A DNA stretch of 64,000 nucleotides, taken from assembly GCA_018449715.1 (NCBI GenBank), contig JAAVVA010000005.1, forward strand, positions 1 through 64,000, in the 5' to 3' direction. Position 1 is the stretch's first letter. Each line of letters starts with the position of its first letter. The DNA is from Acidobacteriaceae bacterium dw_441. GTDB taxonomy: Bacteria > Acidobacteriota > Terriglobia > Terriglobales > Acidobacteriaceae. Made by a program: the position numbers and the translations under genes. Shown here one piece after another: positions 17,793 through 27,200 of this stretch. Under the pieces are notes generated by a model. It ran no database searches and had not been told where the DNA came from. It worked only from the letters and a program-made list of their open reading frames with translations.

Positions 17793-17821
17793 TTGACACG
17801 GACTTTGTCAAAAGCTATAAC
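17793..17821 (+). promoter_or_regulatory. sigma-70 promoter facing the phage cluster, with inverted repeat
   Basis: TTGACA (17793-17798) and TATAAC (17816-17821) are 17 nt apart, close to consensus. TTGACA is repeated in inverse as TGTCAA at 17806-17811, inside the spacer, so a repressor could cover the promoter. A 23-codon frame at 17861-17932 with a purine-rich leader is the first thing transcribed and may be a leader peptide. The first phage-type gene starts at 18098. Confidence 0.6.
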
Positions 17822-17953
17822 CTTGAAACTTTCCCTCCACGCGGAGAGAGGCAGAAGAACATGCTTCGGACCCTTCGAGGCCGGGCTGTTCCTGTCCTTC
17901 TTTGCGTCATGGGAACTAGGCAGGAGCGTTGAACTTTATCCCATAGGTCGGTC

Positions 17954-17965
17954 GTTGTTAACAAC
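17954..17965. promoter_or_regulatory. 12-bp perfect palindrome GTTGTTAACAAC
   Basis: The only strong palindrome between the promoter at 17793 and the zinc-ribbon gene at 18098. It could be a binding site for the adjacent regulator. The rest of 17966-18097 shows nothing recognisable. Confidence 0.3.
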
Positions 17966-18097
17966 TGAAAATCGAGTGTTTAGGCCTGGAAAGACATAGC
18001 AAGGAATTTTACCCACCAGGCATGAGCCCTCCCGAGCAGACTGAGCGAGCCATTCCGACTGTTGATCAAAGAGGCTCGTCAGCTTGAAAGGACTTAC

Positions 18098-18313
18098 ATG
18101 AAGTATCTGCGACTGGATCTGAAAGTATGTGAAGGCTGCGGAGCTCTCTGGCTTCGTAGAACGACCGTGGATGGTGTTTATTGCCGGCCCTGTAGCTCCC
18201 GCCTCGCCGAGTTCCCGGCTCCTCGAGGCAAGCATGCAGGTGGCCGCAGGCCCCGCGTTGCCCGGCCCTCGCGTTGCAATGGAGTGGTTCAGGCTGCAGG
18301 AGGTGCGCGATGA
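18098..18313 (+). CDS. small zinc-ribbon protein
   Basis: A 71-residue protein with two Cys pairs, CEGCGALWLR and YCRPC, the mark of a single zinc ribbon. A basic tail follows (PRGKHAGGRRPRVARPSR). GAAAGGA precedes the ATG. It overlaps the next gene by 4 nt (ATGA), so they are translated together. Similar tiny zinc-finger proteins occur in phage regulatory blocks, but no function can be assigned. Confidence 0.7.
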   Translation: MKYLRLDLKVCEGCGALWLRRTTVDGVYCRPCSSRLAEFPAPRGKHAGGRRPRVARPSRCNGVVQAAGGAR

Positions 18314-18807
18314 ACACCGCTGCTGCGATCGTCGTTCTGCCAAACGTATGGGCAACTGCACAGAAGAAGCCCGCTTCTGCGCCAAAGAAAAAGACGGAAA
18401 CCAGGGTTCCACCAGAGCTGGCCTTTTATCGCAAGTACACCGAGGGCCTGCTGCGGCGATACATGAAGCTGTCGATGGAGTCCGGGCGAGCGCCCTCACT
18501 CCTTGGCCGCGAGATGTTTCGTGGAAAGGTGACGCATTATCGCGTGCAGGGCTTCGACGACGTGGTGATCTTCGTTCACGATGTCGATCGTTGCCTGAAG
18601 CTGCTCGACGAGGAGCAGAGCTTCCTCATCACCAAGATCGCTCTGCAGGAGTACACGCAGGGCGAGACCTCGGCGATGGTCGGTCTTCCCATCCGGACGC
18701 TGGTTCGTCGCTACGAACACGCGCTCGATGTGCTGACGCAGCTCTTTCTCGAACGCAGACTTCTTGAGCCGCTGGTAGCGTGTCAAGAGGCGGGAATCCG
18801 CCCATAG
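18310..18807 (+). CDS. sigma-70 region 4-like phage regulator
   Basis: A 165-residue protein with a helical, basic N-terminal half (RKYTEGLLRRYMKLSMESGR). Its C-terminal half looks like sigma region 4 or the ArpU/RinA-type late regulators: LDEEQSFLITKIALQEYTQG, then a helix-turn-helix SAMVGLPIRTLVRRYEHALD. In phages such proteins switch on late genes. It sits just before the structural block and is followed by a strong terminator, which fits that role. The assignment is by motif and context. Confidence 0.55.
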   Translation: MNTAAAIVVLPNVWATAQKKPASAPKKKTETRVPPELAFYRKYTEGLLRRYMKLSMESGRAPSLLGREMFRGKVTHYRVQGFDDVVIFVHDVDRCLKLLDEEQSFLITKIALQEYTQGETSAMVGLPIRTLVRRYEHALDVLTQLFLERRLLEPLVACQEAGIRP

Positions 18808-18905
18808 CCTGTAACTCACTGTATTGCTTGAAGTTATTTCTGACCCTCAAGTTGCCGATTAGTTATGGGCAGCTTGATATTCTGGAAAGGTAATCGAGAC
18901 ATGAG

Positions 18906-18942
18906 ACGGGAGAGCCCTTGATGGGGCTCTCCCGTTTTGTAT
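18906..18942 (+). terminator. rho-independent terminator after regulator pair
   Basis: A perfect 12-bp stem (ACGGGAGAGCCC at 18906-18917 with 18924-18935) and a short loop, followed by TTTTGTATTT. It separates the regulatory pair from the structural genes. Confidence 0.85.
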
Positions 18943-18967
18943 TTGAGGGTGGAAGGAGACGGAGTGC

Positions 18968-19567
18968 ATGCAAGAGCGCAGGAAAGAGATGGTGCGACCG
19001 CATCGGCGCGCCACAAGCGCAACCCCCAGCACGGCGATGGAGCTTCGAGCGATGGCGGTCGAGTTTCCCGTTGTGCACGGGCATCCGAACCGGCTGCCTT
19101 TTGAAGGCGTGCTGACGCTGGTCGATGTTGCCAGCGACAAGGCTCCCAATGGAGCGCGAGGCCACAGGGTTATCCTGACGCGCTCGGCGGCGGAGGCCGC
19201 GCTTCCCAGCCTGCTGGGAATGGCCGTGGATTACAAGGCGGGATGGGACGGGCATGATGCGCGCCAGAAGTGCGGCATCATCACATCGGCGGAGATCGAG
19301 GGCAACCGCTTGGTTGTGGCCGGTTACCTCTTCGCCCGCGACTTCCCGGAGATGGAGGAGAAGATTCACTCCTCCGGCCCCATGGGAATGAGCTACGAGC
19401 TTGCGGACGCGCACGTGGCCGATGTGCGCGCCTCCATCTGGACGCTGACGCGGGCAACCTTCACGGGCGCGGCGATTCTGCTGCGCGACAAGGCCGCGTA
19501 TCGCAGCACCAGCTTCCGCGTCACGCGGAGGTCCGCGGCTCCACGCCGCGCGGCAGCGGCTGTTTAG
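18968..19567 (+). CDS. prohead maturation protease (S78/U35-like)
   Basis: A 199-residue protein just upstream of scaffold and capsid genes, where head proteases sit. The order of features matches HK97-type proteases: LPFEGVLTLVD strand, a His in KAGWDGHDARQKCGIIT, IEGNRLVVAGYLFARDF, then the Ser in SSGPMGMSYELAD. It should cleave the scaffold or capsid during head maturation. A GGAAGGAG precedes the start. The sequence is divergent, so confidence rests on motif order and position. Confidence 0.65.
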   Translation: MQERRKEMVRPHRRATSATPSTAMELRAMAVEFPVVHGHPNRLPFEGVLTLVDVASDKAPNGARGHRVILTRSAAEAALPSLLGMAVDYKAGWDGHDARQKCGIITSAEIEGNRLVVAGYLFARDFPEMEEKIHSSGPMGMSYELADAHVADVRASIWTLTRATFTGAAILLRDKAAYRSTSFRVTRRSAAPRRAAAAV

Positions 19568-19620
19568 CCGCATCAATCAATTTGTAACAAATTCGGTTTC
19601 ATAAAAAGGAGAAGAACACG

Positions 19621-20004
19621 ATGAGCTTTCTCGGTGTGCTCGAAGCCATAGGCAAAGGCTTCGAAAAAGGATTGAAGTGGGCGCTGACCTACGCCGTTCC
19701 GGTGGAGAAGCTGGTGGCCCTGCTGTTTCCCTCGGCGGCGCCCATCGCGGCTGAGGTGATCGACGCCACAACGCTGATCCAGAACGCCGTTCTGCTGGTG
19801 GAGCAGAAGTACGCGGCCAGTGGTCAGCAGAGCGGCACCGGCGCGGACAAGCTGTCCGAGGTGCTGCTGCTGACCGAGCAGACGGTGACGACGTTGCTGG
19901 GCAAGGCCGGGGTGCAGGCCGACACCAGCTACATCTCCAGCCTTGTTTCGGCGGTGGTGGCCATTCTGAATGTGCAGCAGGCACAGGTTTCTACCGCGGC
20001 TTAG
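19621..20004 (+). CDS. small hydrophobic phage-cluster protein
   Basis: A 127-residue protein with long amphipathic or hydrophobic helices (GLKWALTYAVPVEKLVALLF, LIQNAVLLVEQKYA, SLVSAVVAILNVQQAQ). AAAGGAGAAG precedes the ATG. It lies between protease and scaffold. Its start pattern (hydrophobic helix, then a helix-rich core ending in a hydrophobic segment) is like the 85-residue protein at 36332, so the two may be distant relatives. A holin-like or head-associated role is possible but not shown. Confidence 0.6.
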   Translation: MSFLGVLEAIGKGFEKGLKWALTYAVPVEKLVALLFPSAAPIAAEVIDATTLIQNAVLLVEQKYAASGQQSGTGADKLSEVLLLTEQTVTTLLGKAGVQADTSYISSLVSAVVAILNVQQAQVSTAA

Positions 20005-20038
20005 TCCGCGAGGCAAGATCAAAGCGAGGAGAAAAAGG

Positions 20039-20449
20039 ATGGAGAGCAACACAGAGATCAACATGACAACGGAATCCACGATGGAGCGTCTCGCCGCTGC
20101 TGCGGCCCTGCTGGAGCAGGCCGTAGAACGTCTTGCCGAGCGCCAGCAGGAGACCGAGACGACGGTCGGTCGCATCTCGGCAACCGTGGAGTCCGCTCTC
20201 GAAGAGCGTCTTCGCGCCGCTGAAACCCGGATTCAGGAGCTTGAGGCCGCGGCCTCCGAAAAAGCTCCCAAAGAGGTTACAAATGGTCGCAAGACCCTTC
20301 CCGCCGGAATGGCATCGTTGCTTGAGAAGCAGGGCGTGGCCGTCGATTCCATCGACGCGGGTTCGCTTGACGCGGCGCTCGCCAGTCTGAGTATCGAGCA
20401 GAGAATCGCGGTCAAGGCGCAGCTCATGCGCACCGGAGCACTGGCCTAG
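20039..20449 (+). CDS. coiled-coil protein, probable capsid scaffold
   Basis: A 136-residue acidic, Ala/Glu-rich protein with a heptad-type coiled coil over residues 15-80 (MERLAAAAALLEQAVERLAE, ALEERLRAAETRIQELEAAA) and a short globular C-terminal part. It sits between a protease and the major capsid gene, which is the standard place for a scaffold. No sequence signature proves it. Confidence 0.6.
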   Translation: MESNTEINMTTESTMERLAAAAALLEQAVERLAERQQETETTVGRISATVESALEERLRAAETRIQELEAAASEKAPKEVTNGRKTLPAGMASLLEKQGVAVDSIDAGSLDAALASLSIEQRIAVKAQLMRTGALA

Positions 20450-20467
20450 CCACAACCTTCTAAACAC

Positions 20468-20561
20468 CCGTCATTCTGAGCGTAGCGAAGAATCCCTGTA
20501 TTCTTCCGCACCGCTACGAAAGACCGGGTGCCCCATCCTTTCCGCAGGAAAGGGTGGGATG
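20468..20561. repeat. compound intergenic repeat (GTCATTCTGAGC type plus REP-like left arm)
   Basis: 20471-20517 begins GTCATTCTGAGCGTAGCGAA and ends CCGCTACG, a member of a second repeat family also present near 7036 and 39279. Directly after it, 20526-20561 is a REP-like left arm (GGGTGCCCCATCCTTTCC, GCA, GGAAAGGGTGGGATG). The pair fills the gap between the scaffold and capsid genes. Confidence 0.7.
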
Positions 20562-20665
20562 AATCAAGTTTGTACCCACATCAACTTTAAAACGCCAGCA
20601 ATGGCACGAACCCTGAGGCGCGGCCCTTCATAGCCACGCCTCTTTTCATTGCGAAAGGAAAGACG

Positions 20666-21637
20666 ATGAACGCGAAGTTTACCGAGATTTACGCAGCAGC
20701 CGATTTCATGGGCCCCGGAGCCATCGAGGTCCCCGCCTACCAGTCGGAGATTACGGACCTGGTTCGCCGCCGTGGCCTCTTCGGACGCCGCATCAAGCAG
20801 GTTCCCGCCACCGGGCATCCCTCGCGCTTCTTTGAGGAGACCGCGATTCCCGCTCCCGTGGCGACCACCGGCTTCGTCGACCCGCGCAACATCGTCGCCC
20901 CGGCCGTGACGCCCACCCGCGTCGAGCGCAGCGTTCCGCTGAAGGCTCTGGTCGCACAGATCAACTACAACCTCTTCGACCTCGAGCTTGGTCAGCAGCA
21001 GAGCCAGTTCGCCTACCTGCAGGCCAAGGATCTCGCCGACACCGTCGACGGCGTTCTGCGCACGCACGACATCGCCCTGTGGAACGGCTCCGACACCAGC
21101 CTGAGCACGCCGACCACTCCGCAGTACTTCGGCGCTGCCTCGCAGATCTCCGCCGGTGGCAACAGCGTCACCGTAGGCACCGCGGACAGCATCGTCGATT
21201 CGCTCAAGTCGACCGTTGCGAAGATGCTGGCCAGCTCCTCGTACGGTGTTCGCCCGACCGCGATCTATGCCAACCCCGTGCTGCTCGATCTGATCGACCG
21301 CGAGATGAAGCAGGAGTTCAACGTCGTACTCAGCAGCAAGGAAGTTGAAGGCGGCGTCACCGTGAAGACCCTCTCGACCCAGGCTGGCGACCTTCCGCTC
21401 ATCCCCGAGTGGACCCTTGGCTACACCGGAACCCCCGGCTCCGGCTCTGCCGTGCTGCCCGCCTACATCGTCACCGAGGACATGATCGAGTACCACTGGC
21501 TCGGCGATCCGAACCCGCGTGTCTTCCAGCTCGGTGTTCCCGGCTCGCTAGCCTCGCAGTACGTCGTCGTGAAGTTCGGCGGCCTCGTGGTCAAGGGCGC
21601 GAACTACGCTCACTGCCAGGTCCTCGTCGATCGCTAG
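20666..21637 (+). CDS. major capsid protein, HK97-fold type
   Basis: A 323-residue protein that fits a phage major capsid. It has an N-terminal region with LFGRRIKQVPATGHPSRFFE, a long spine-helix-like stretch (QFAYLQAKDLADTVDGVLRT), ALWNGSDTSLST, then VRPTAIYANPVLLDLIDREM and a beta-rich C-terminal domain. It follows protease and scaffold, and a terminator follows it, so it can be expressed at high level. GAAAGGAAAG precedes the start. The fold is inferred from pattern and context. Confidence 0.75.
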   Translation: MNAKFTEIYAAADFMGPGAIEVPAYQSEITDLVRRRGLFGRRIKQVPATGHPSRFFEETAIPAPVATTGFVDPRNIVAPAVTPTRVERSVPLKALVAQINYNLFDLELGQQQSQFAYLQAKDLADTVDGVLRTHDIALWNGSDTSLSTPTTPQYFGAASQISAGGNSVTVGTADSIVDSLKSTVAKMLASSSYGVRPTAIYANPVLLDLIDREMKQEFNVVLSSKEVEGGVTVKTLSTQAGDLPLIPEWTLGYTGTPGSGSAVLPAYIVTEDMIEYHWLGDPNPRVFQLGVPGSLASQYVVVKFGGLVVKGANYAHCQVLVDR

Positions 21638-21671
21638 ATCGCGGCTGACCGCACATCGTGAAGAACCAACG

Positions 21672-21713
21672 CAGGGGCCGGAGCAATTTGTTCCGGTCCC
21701 TGTTTCTTTTTAT
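21672..21713 (+). terminator. rho-independent terminator after the capsid gene
   Basis: CAGGGGCCGGA (21672-21682) pairs with TCCGGTCCCTG (21692-21702) with one G-T wobble, followed by TTTCTTTTTAT. It overlaps the leader of the next gene, whose AAGGAGG is at 21714. Confidence 0.8.
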
Positions 21714-21726
21714 AAGGAGGGTTGCT

Positions 21727-22335
21727 GTGGGTTATTTGCTGCCTACGGAGTATGTGCAATACGGCCTGAGCGAGGAGACGACCGACGACCTGGTCACGAC
21801 CGCGTCCGCCCTGATCGACGCGCATTGCAGGCGTCCGAGCCTGACGGTCACGCAGTACGTCGAGCGGATACGACTGACAGCAGGCGCGCAGACGGCGCGG
21901 CTGAGCTATCGTCCGCTGACGGAGAATCCTCTGGTCGAGGTCAAGGTTCGTTTCGGCAGACCGCGTCGCGGAGAATCGTCGGATCTCTTTCGTGAAGAGG
22001 TCGCGTTCGCCTTTGGAATGCCGGGAAGCTGGAGCACGCTCGATGTTGCCAGTGTGGATGTGAATGCCACAGCGGCTGAACTGACGTTCCCGCAGAACTT
22101 TCTCGGACTGAACTACAACGAGGCCGAGGTGACGTATACCTCTGGCTTTCAGACGATTCCTCCCGCAATCAAGGTGGCCTGCGCGCAGATCGTCAAGAAC
22201 GCGCAGGCGATGCCCGCGCTCAACGTGAAGAGCAACCGCATCGACACGATGCAGATGGAGTATTTCAGCAACTCGCTGATCGACGACCAGGTGCGCAGCC
22301 TGCTGCGGCCCTACGTCGCGGAAAGGCTGGGATAG
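21727..22335 (+). CDS. head-tail connector (gp6-like)
   Basis: A 202-residue protein starting GYLLPTEYVQYGLSEETTDD. It continues LVTTASALIDAHCRRPSLTV, typical of the helical N terminus of phage head-tail adaptors that sense and fill the portal exit. A beta region and a C-terminal helix (PPAIKVACAQIVKNAQAM) follow. GTG 21727 is chosen because AAGGAGG lies 6 nt upstream. It is directly downstream of the capsid gene, as in many siphophages. Confidence 0.65.
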   Translation: MGYLLPTEYVQYGLSEETTDDLVTTASALIDAHCRRPSLTVTQYVERIRLTAGAQTARLSYRPLTENPLVEVKVRFGRPRRGESSDLFREEVAFAFGMPGSWSTLDVASVDVNATAAELTFPQNFLGLNYNEAEVTYTSGFQTIPPAIKVACAQIVKNAQAMPALNVKSNRIDTMQMEYFSNSLIDDQVRSLLRPYVAERLG

Positions 22336-22337
22336 CG

Positions 22338-22769
22338 ATGGCGGATAAAACAGGCGTCTCGATTGCCTTTCGCCGCTCCGCTGACATCCTGCTTCGCGGC
22401 GCTGGCACGCGCACCATCAAGCTTCGCATTCCCGCGTTTGCGATTCCGGGCGATCCGGCAGAGCAGCTGGGGCTGGCCGTTCCGCAGTTTCAGGACATCG
22501 AGCTAGCGCCTTCTGCCTTTCGCACCTCTGCGGCAAAGACGCAGGAGGGCAAGGCGAACGAGCGCGAGTTGATCGTCTCGGCTGAAGCGGTGGAGAAGTT
22601 AGCGGGCTCGCACGACTACGCCTCGGCGCGAGTGCTGTTTGCTTCCGCCTTCGGTGTTCTGGTCGATGACGCTCTGCTCACCATCGTCAGTGTGACCGAG
22701 CAGGAGGCCGGTGGCCGCGCCTGCGCGTATCGCCTGACGCTGCGGGAGGAGACAGCGGCGGCGGTGTAA
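22338..22769 (+). CDS. phage structural protein, unknown
   Basis: A 143-residue protein 2 nt downstream of the connector and so in the same operon. It appears beta-rich (TRTIKLRIPAFAIPG, DIELAPSAFRT, ALLTIVSVTEQEAGG). Size and position suit a head-closure or stopper protein. No motif is recognised, so this is inferred from order. Confidence 0.5.
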   Translation: MADKTGVSIAFRRSADILLRGAGTRTIKLRIPAFAIPGDPAEQLGLAVPQFQDIELAPSAFRTSAAKTQEGKANERELIVSAEAVEKLAGSHDYASARVLFASAFGVLVDDALLTIVSVTEQEAGGRACAYRLTLREETAAAV

Positions 22770-22805
22770 TGTCTCACATTATTTGAAACTGAAAGGGTTA
22801 CATAT

Positions 22806-23303
22806 ATGCAACGCGCAAAGGACACGTTCTACATGACGGTGCGCGATCGCATCGCATCGCTGAACCCGGACCGCACCGTGCTGCTGCGAGGTCTGCTGCG
22901 TCCGGGCGTTCTGGTGGAAGAGAACGAGCTTGCCGTGGAGCCGCAGCCGCTGGACGTCTTTTGTCTGCGGTGGGGCGCTGTCTCGCTCAACAACCAGGAG
23001 GCGAGGCCGCTGGCGACGATGCGATGCGAGTTTCATTATTCGACCGCGGGGAATGCGGGTAACGGAGGCATGGACCGCGGAAGGCTGATGGCTGCGATGG
23101 ATGCAGAGCTTGCGGCGGCGATTAACAACGCTCCACAGAACATCGTGAAGACCGACTACGCAGAAGCCACCGGCCCTGTTGCGATGCGGACGCGCATCTT
23201 CTGGGGCGACGTGGTCTTCGGTGCGCTCACGGTTGTGGGAGAGCAGTTGCGGAAGGTCGCAACGGTGGATGTCTTCAGCTACCAGGAAGCGGGGGAGCGA
23301 TGA
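22806..23303 (+). CDS. phage tail-completion-like protein
   Basis: A 165-residue protein with a helical start (RAKDTFYMTVRDRIASLNPD) and a beta core (TMRCEFHYSTAG, TRIFWGDVVFGALTVV). The gene overlaps the next by 4 nt (ATGA). Position between connector and tail-tube candidate, together with size, suggests a tail terminator or completion protein. No diagnostic motif is seen. Confidence 0.45.
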   Translation: MQRAKDTFYMTVRDRIASLNPDRTVLLRGLLRPGVLVEENELAVEPQPLDVFCLRWGAVSLNNQEARPLATMRCEFHYSTAGNAGNGGMDRGRLMAAMDAELAAAINNAPQNIVKTDYAEATGPVAMRTRIFWGDVVFGALTVVGEQLRKVATVDVFSYQEAGER

Positions 23304-24229
23304 TTGCAAGGCATATTCGCGCATACTTCGCTCCGGTGAACAGAACGACCGGAGCTCCGACGATCTTCGATGCTGCAAGGGACGGAAGGTTCGCACTCGA
23401 TGCTCCACCTGTCCCGTGGGTCGATCTTGGCTGGTGCCGGGGCTTTCGCAGAAAGAGCGGCGATGGCGCAAAGAGCGGCATTGCTGCGCTTCGCACTGGC
23501 GCTCCGGCAATCGCTTCGATGCAGGTACGCACCGAGACAGAGACGAGCATCGAGATCGAGTTCACCAGCTGGGGCAAGCTTCCGATGGCTCTGGCCTGCG
23601 GCTCGCAGCAGATGAATCTTCTGGCCGCAACGGGCAATGCCGCTCCGGTTGGAAGCGGCGGCGCGGCGGCAACTCCGTTGACGCTACTCTCGGGTTCGAC
23701 CGCGACCTCGCTGATTGTGGGGCCTGCAACGTCGGGCTTTGCTGTGGGCGATCTCGCCGTGGTCGATGTGGATTACACCGGCCAGACGGGCTTCGTCGGC
23801 AGTGGAGTCAGTGGAGCGTGGGTGAACGCGGGCGAGGTCAGCGATGTGAATTACATCCGGCGTATCTCGCTGAATGTGGCTCGCATCGCCACAATTGCCA
23901 ACGGAGCATTGCAGCTTGAAACGCCTCTGCTGGCGGGTGTTCCAGCGGCAGGCATGAAGCTGAGCCGCGCCGTTGGCCTTGTCGATCGCGAGGGCGGCAG
24001 CTTCTTCCAGGAGTGGTCCGGGCTCTTCGTGATGCAGGGCGAGCAGGGCGACCGCGTGATCTATCACTATCCGCGCCTGCAGACGATGCAGGGTGCGGCT
24101 GAATCGACGGAGACGCTGACCGCACCACTGGAACGGATCAGGCTGGCCGGGGCGTTTCGCGCTCTACCGGTGGTCGATCCGAACGATGGCGAAAAAGTCC
24201 TGTGCTTCCGCAGCTATCTGCCTGCCTAA
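23300..24229 (+). CDS. tail tube-like structural protein
   Basis: A 309-residue, beta-rich protein (ASMQVRTETETSIEIEFTSW, LIVGPATSGFAVGDLAVVDV, FFQEWSGLFVMQGEQGDRV). The pattern and place are those of phage major tail or tube proteins. Its presence implies a tail, yet no tape-measure gene follows, which is odd. The assignment is inferred from order and secondary-structure style. Confidence 0.5.
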   Translation: MIARHIRAYFAPVNRTTGAPTIFDAARDGRFALDAPPVPWVDLGWCRGFRRKSGDGAKSGIAALRTGAPAIASMQVRTETETSIEIEFTSWGKLPMALACGSQQMNLLAATGNAAPVGSGGAAATPLTLLSGSTATSLIVGPATSGFAVGDLAVVDVDYTGQTGFVGSGVSGAWVNAGEVSDVNYIRRISLNVARIATIANGALQLETPLLAGVPAAGMKLSRAVGLVDREGGSFFQEWSGLFVMQGEQGDRVIYHYPRLQTMQGAAESTETLTAPLERIRLAGAFRALPVVDPNDGEKVLCFRSYLPA

Positions 24230-24281
24230 TTACGAGGCGAAAACAAGGAAACGTGGGGAATACAAGAAAGAGGGTCGAGAG

Positions 24282-27200
24282 ATGAACTTTAAGCAAGGAG
24301 GAAGGAGACTGGCTGCAATTCTGGCCGTCCCCGGATTGCTTGTGTGGCTGGCCATCGCCGCTCTGGCGCAGGTTGTAACCACACAGGTTACAGATACGAT
24401 TTATCGTGCGGATGGCAGCCCTGCCGGTGGCACGGTGCTGATCAGTTGGCCCGCCTTTACCACCGCGACCGGACAGACGGTTGCAAGCGGAAGCACCTCG
24501 GCGACACTTTCGAGTGCAGGCGTGTTCAGCGTGCAGCTTGCGCCGAACGCGGGAGCGACGCCGCTTGGAACCTACTACACGGTGGTTTACCACCTCAACG
24601 ATGGCAACGTGAATCGCGAGTACTGGGTCGTTCCTACCAGCCAGACGCCGGTTGCGATCAACGCGGTGCGCAGCTCGGTGCTGCCTACCTCGGTTGCAAT
24701 GCAGACGGTGAGCAAGAGCTACGTGGACACCGCGATTGCCAACGCTCTGAACGATGCTCCTTCGGGGGGCACGCCGGGGTCGTATGTTTCGAAGAGCGGT
24801 GACACGATGACAGGGCCGCTGGTGCTTCCTGGCGATCCCGTAACGCCGACGCAGGCTGCCGACAAGAACTATGTCGATAACAACATCACGGCTCTCGCCT
24901 CAGGCATCGCACAGAAGGTTTCGACGCTGCCGCAGACCACGCAGGTCGTCTCCCAGCCTTCTGGAACGGACCTCGAGGTGAACCGTCTGAACAGCGTGCA
25001 GTACACAACCCAGTACGTGAATGGACACGGCAACAACGGAATCGCCAATGTTCTCGCTACTCCCGACTGCGCCGGCGGCTGTCAGGTCAACGTGGAGCAG
25101 ACTTACAACTCCACGGAGAACTATGACATTGCGCAGACAAAGAACGGCACGCACATTGAAGACCTCCGAGGTGGAGGACATCGCGACAGCTATCTGAATC
25201 CTGAGAGCGCAATGGAGCCCGGAGCCGAATCTGGCCAGATGATCTTCGTTGCGTCCACGCGCAGCACTGCGGAGATCAACCAGGCTACACGGACGCGATC
25301 GCCCGCTTCGCTGGGGCTTCGCATTGTGCACAGGGGACTGACGGGAGGAACGAATTACTTCCCCGGACACTTTGAGGCGACGCCTTATTTCAAGACGGGT
25401 TTCAGCGCGCTGAGCGTGGATGGACTTTACAACTCGCAGGGGCAACACGTTCTGAATGGAAGCTCGACCCGCTGCTATGGCGTGGGCGATTGTCTTCTGG
25501 GAGGAAACTACATCCTTGCCTCGGGAGGATTTCGAGACAACGCGGACGAGGGTGCGCACCCGTTCGACATCCAGATCCGCGAGGATAGCGCTGTCTTCGA
25601 CGCAACCTGCACCTCGGGATGCACAACGGGCTCTACCGCGGTCACTCTTACCGCGACTGCAAACGCTGGCACGCAGGGCGATGGCCGTTATCTCATCAAC
25701 ATGAATCCGGCGAAGACGATCACGACGGGCCAGTTGATCGGGCCTGGAGCGAGCGGTCCGAATGCCTCCGCATCGTTCAGCGGCACCAGCTTTGCGGTGA
25801 GCACCTTCTTCCAGATCTCACAGGCGATGCTCTCGCAGGAGCATGACATGGCTCCCGGCACCGTCACAGTGGCGATCAATACCACGGGCCTGCCCAGCGG
25901 CTTCTCGTCGAGCACGGCGGCGGCGCCCGCACAGAGCGGAGTCGCCTGTATCGCCGATCCGGCAGCGCAGGTCTACAACCTCGACAACTTCGAGACAGCG
26001 AACTACATCGTCGTCGATGCGACGCACGTGCAGCTTACGCTGAGCCGTCCGCACGCAGCCCAGGCAACGCTGGCTATTGGCGGCCTGTGCGGATACGGAC
26101 TCGAACAAACAGTTGACACGGTCAACAATATACGACAGGTCTTTCCTGTGATCGGCTCCTACTCGTCCACGGGGCTTTACTACGCTGGCGGCGCCACGGC
26201 GGTGATCGGGATCATGGGTTCGACGTCGGCGTATACCAACATCTCGCTGCCGATCACTTCGCTGGTTCGCAGCGCGAACACGGTGACGGTGACGACCGCG
26301 GGCAATATTCCGAAAGATGTCAACGGCCTGACGCTTACGATTGCAGGCGCGACCGACGCGAGCTACAACGGGAGCTTCGTCGCCACTACGATCGGCGCGA
26401 ACCGGCTGACCTACACACAGACCGGGGCTGACAGCACAAGTTCGGGAGGCACGATCTCGCTGCTGACCGGGAGCTATGTGCTGTATCCGATGGCCGAGGC
26501 GCGGAGCGTGATGAATCCTGCGACGCAGAAGGTCGACGGACAGATGACGCTTGCTCCGAACACGGTCGCCTGGGCTGCGGGAGACGTGGTCGAGCAGCCG
26601 CACTACTTCCAGGAGAAGGTGAGCGCCGATCTACAGTACATCGGTCAGACGACTCCGCGTCCTTCCGCTTACCAGATCGCGGGCGTTCAGTACGAGGGCA
26701 ACAATGGTCCTGGTCTGCAGGGCTGGATGATCAACAATGCCGCGCCTGTGACGAACTACTTCGGCAATGGTGGAACGCACTCGGTTCCGGATGTCGCGCT
26801 GATCACGAGGGGTGTGTGGCAACGTGCGATGGTGCTCGATGCCGGGGAGCAGGCAGCATTTTCGGTTCACTGCAACTCGCACGGATGCAACAAGTGGAAC
26901 TCGTCGTATAACCTCTTCGAGCTGAGCTCTGCGGTTGGAGCGGATACGGTGAACTATGCTCCGGCCACCAGCGCTCTGAATATGTATTTTCGAGGAGTGC
27001 CTTACAGCTTCACTCCGCAGGGATTCACGGCGGGCACAATCAACGCAACGACGATCAATGCCACCACGCTGAATGCTCCCATCACCGCCTCGCAGATTCC
27101 CGTCTTCAAGCCGTCGGGAACAACGCACGCGCAGGGCGGGGTACCTGACCCTGGCGCGGCTGCGGGAGCGGGTCGCTATCTTCGCGAAGACGGCACGTGG

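Noticed and set aside
17787..17999. A 70-codon open frame (+) in the regulator gap
   Set aside because: It starts upstream of the promoter at 17793-17821, so a transcript from that promoter would lack its start.
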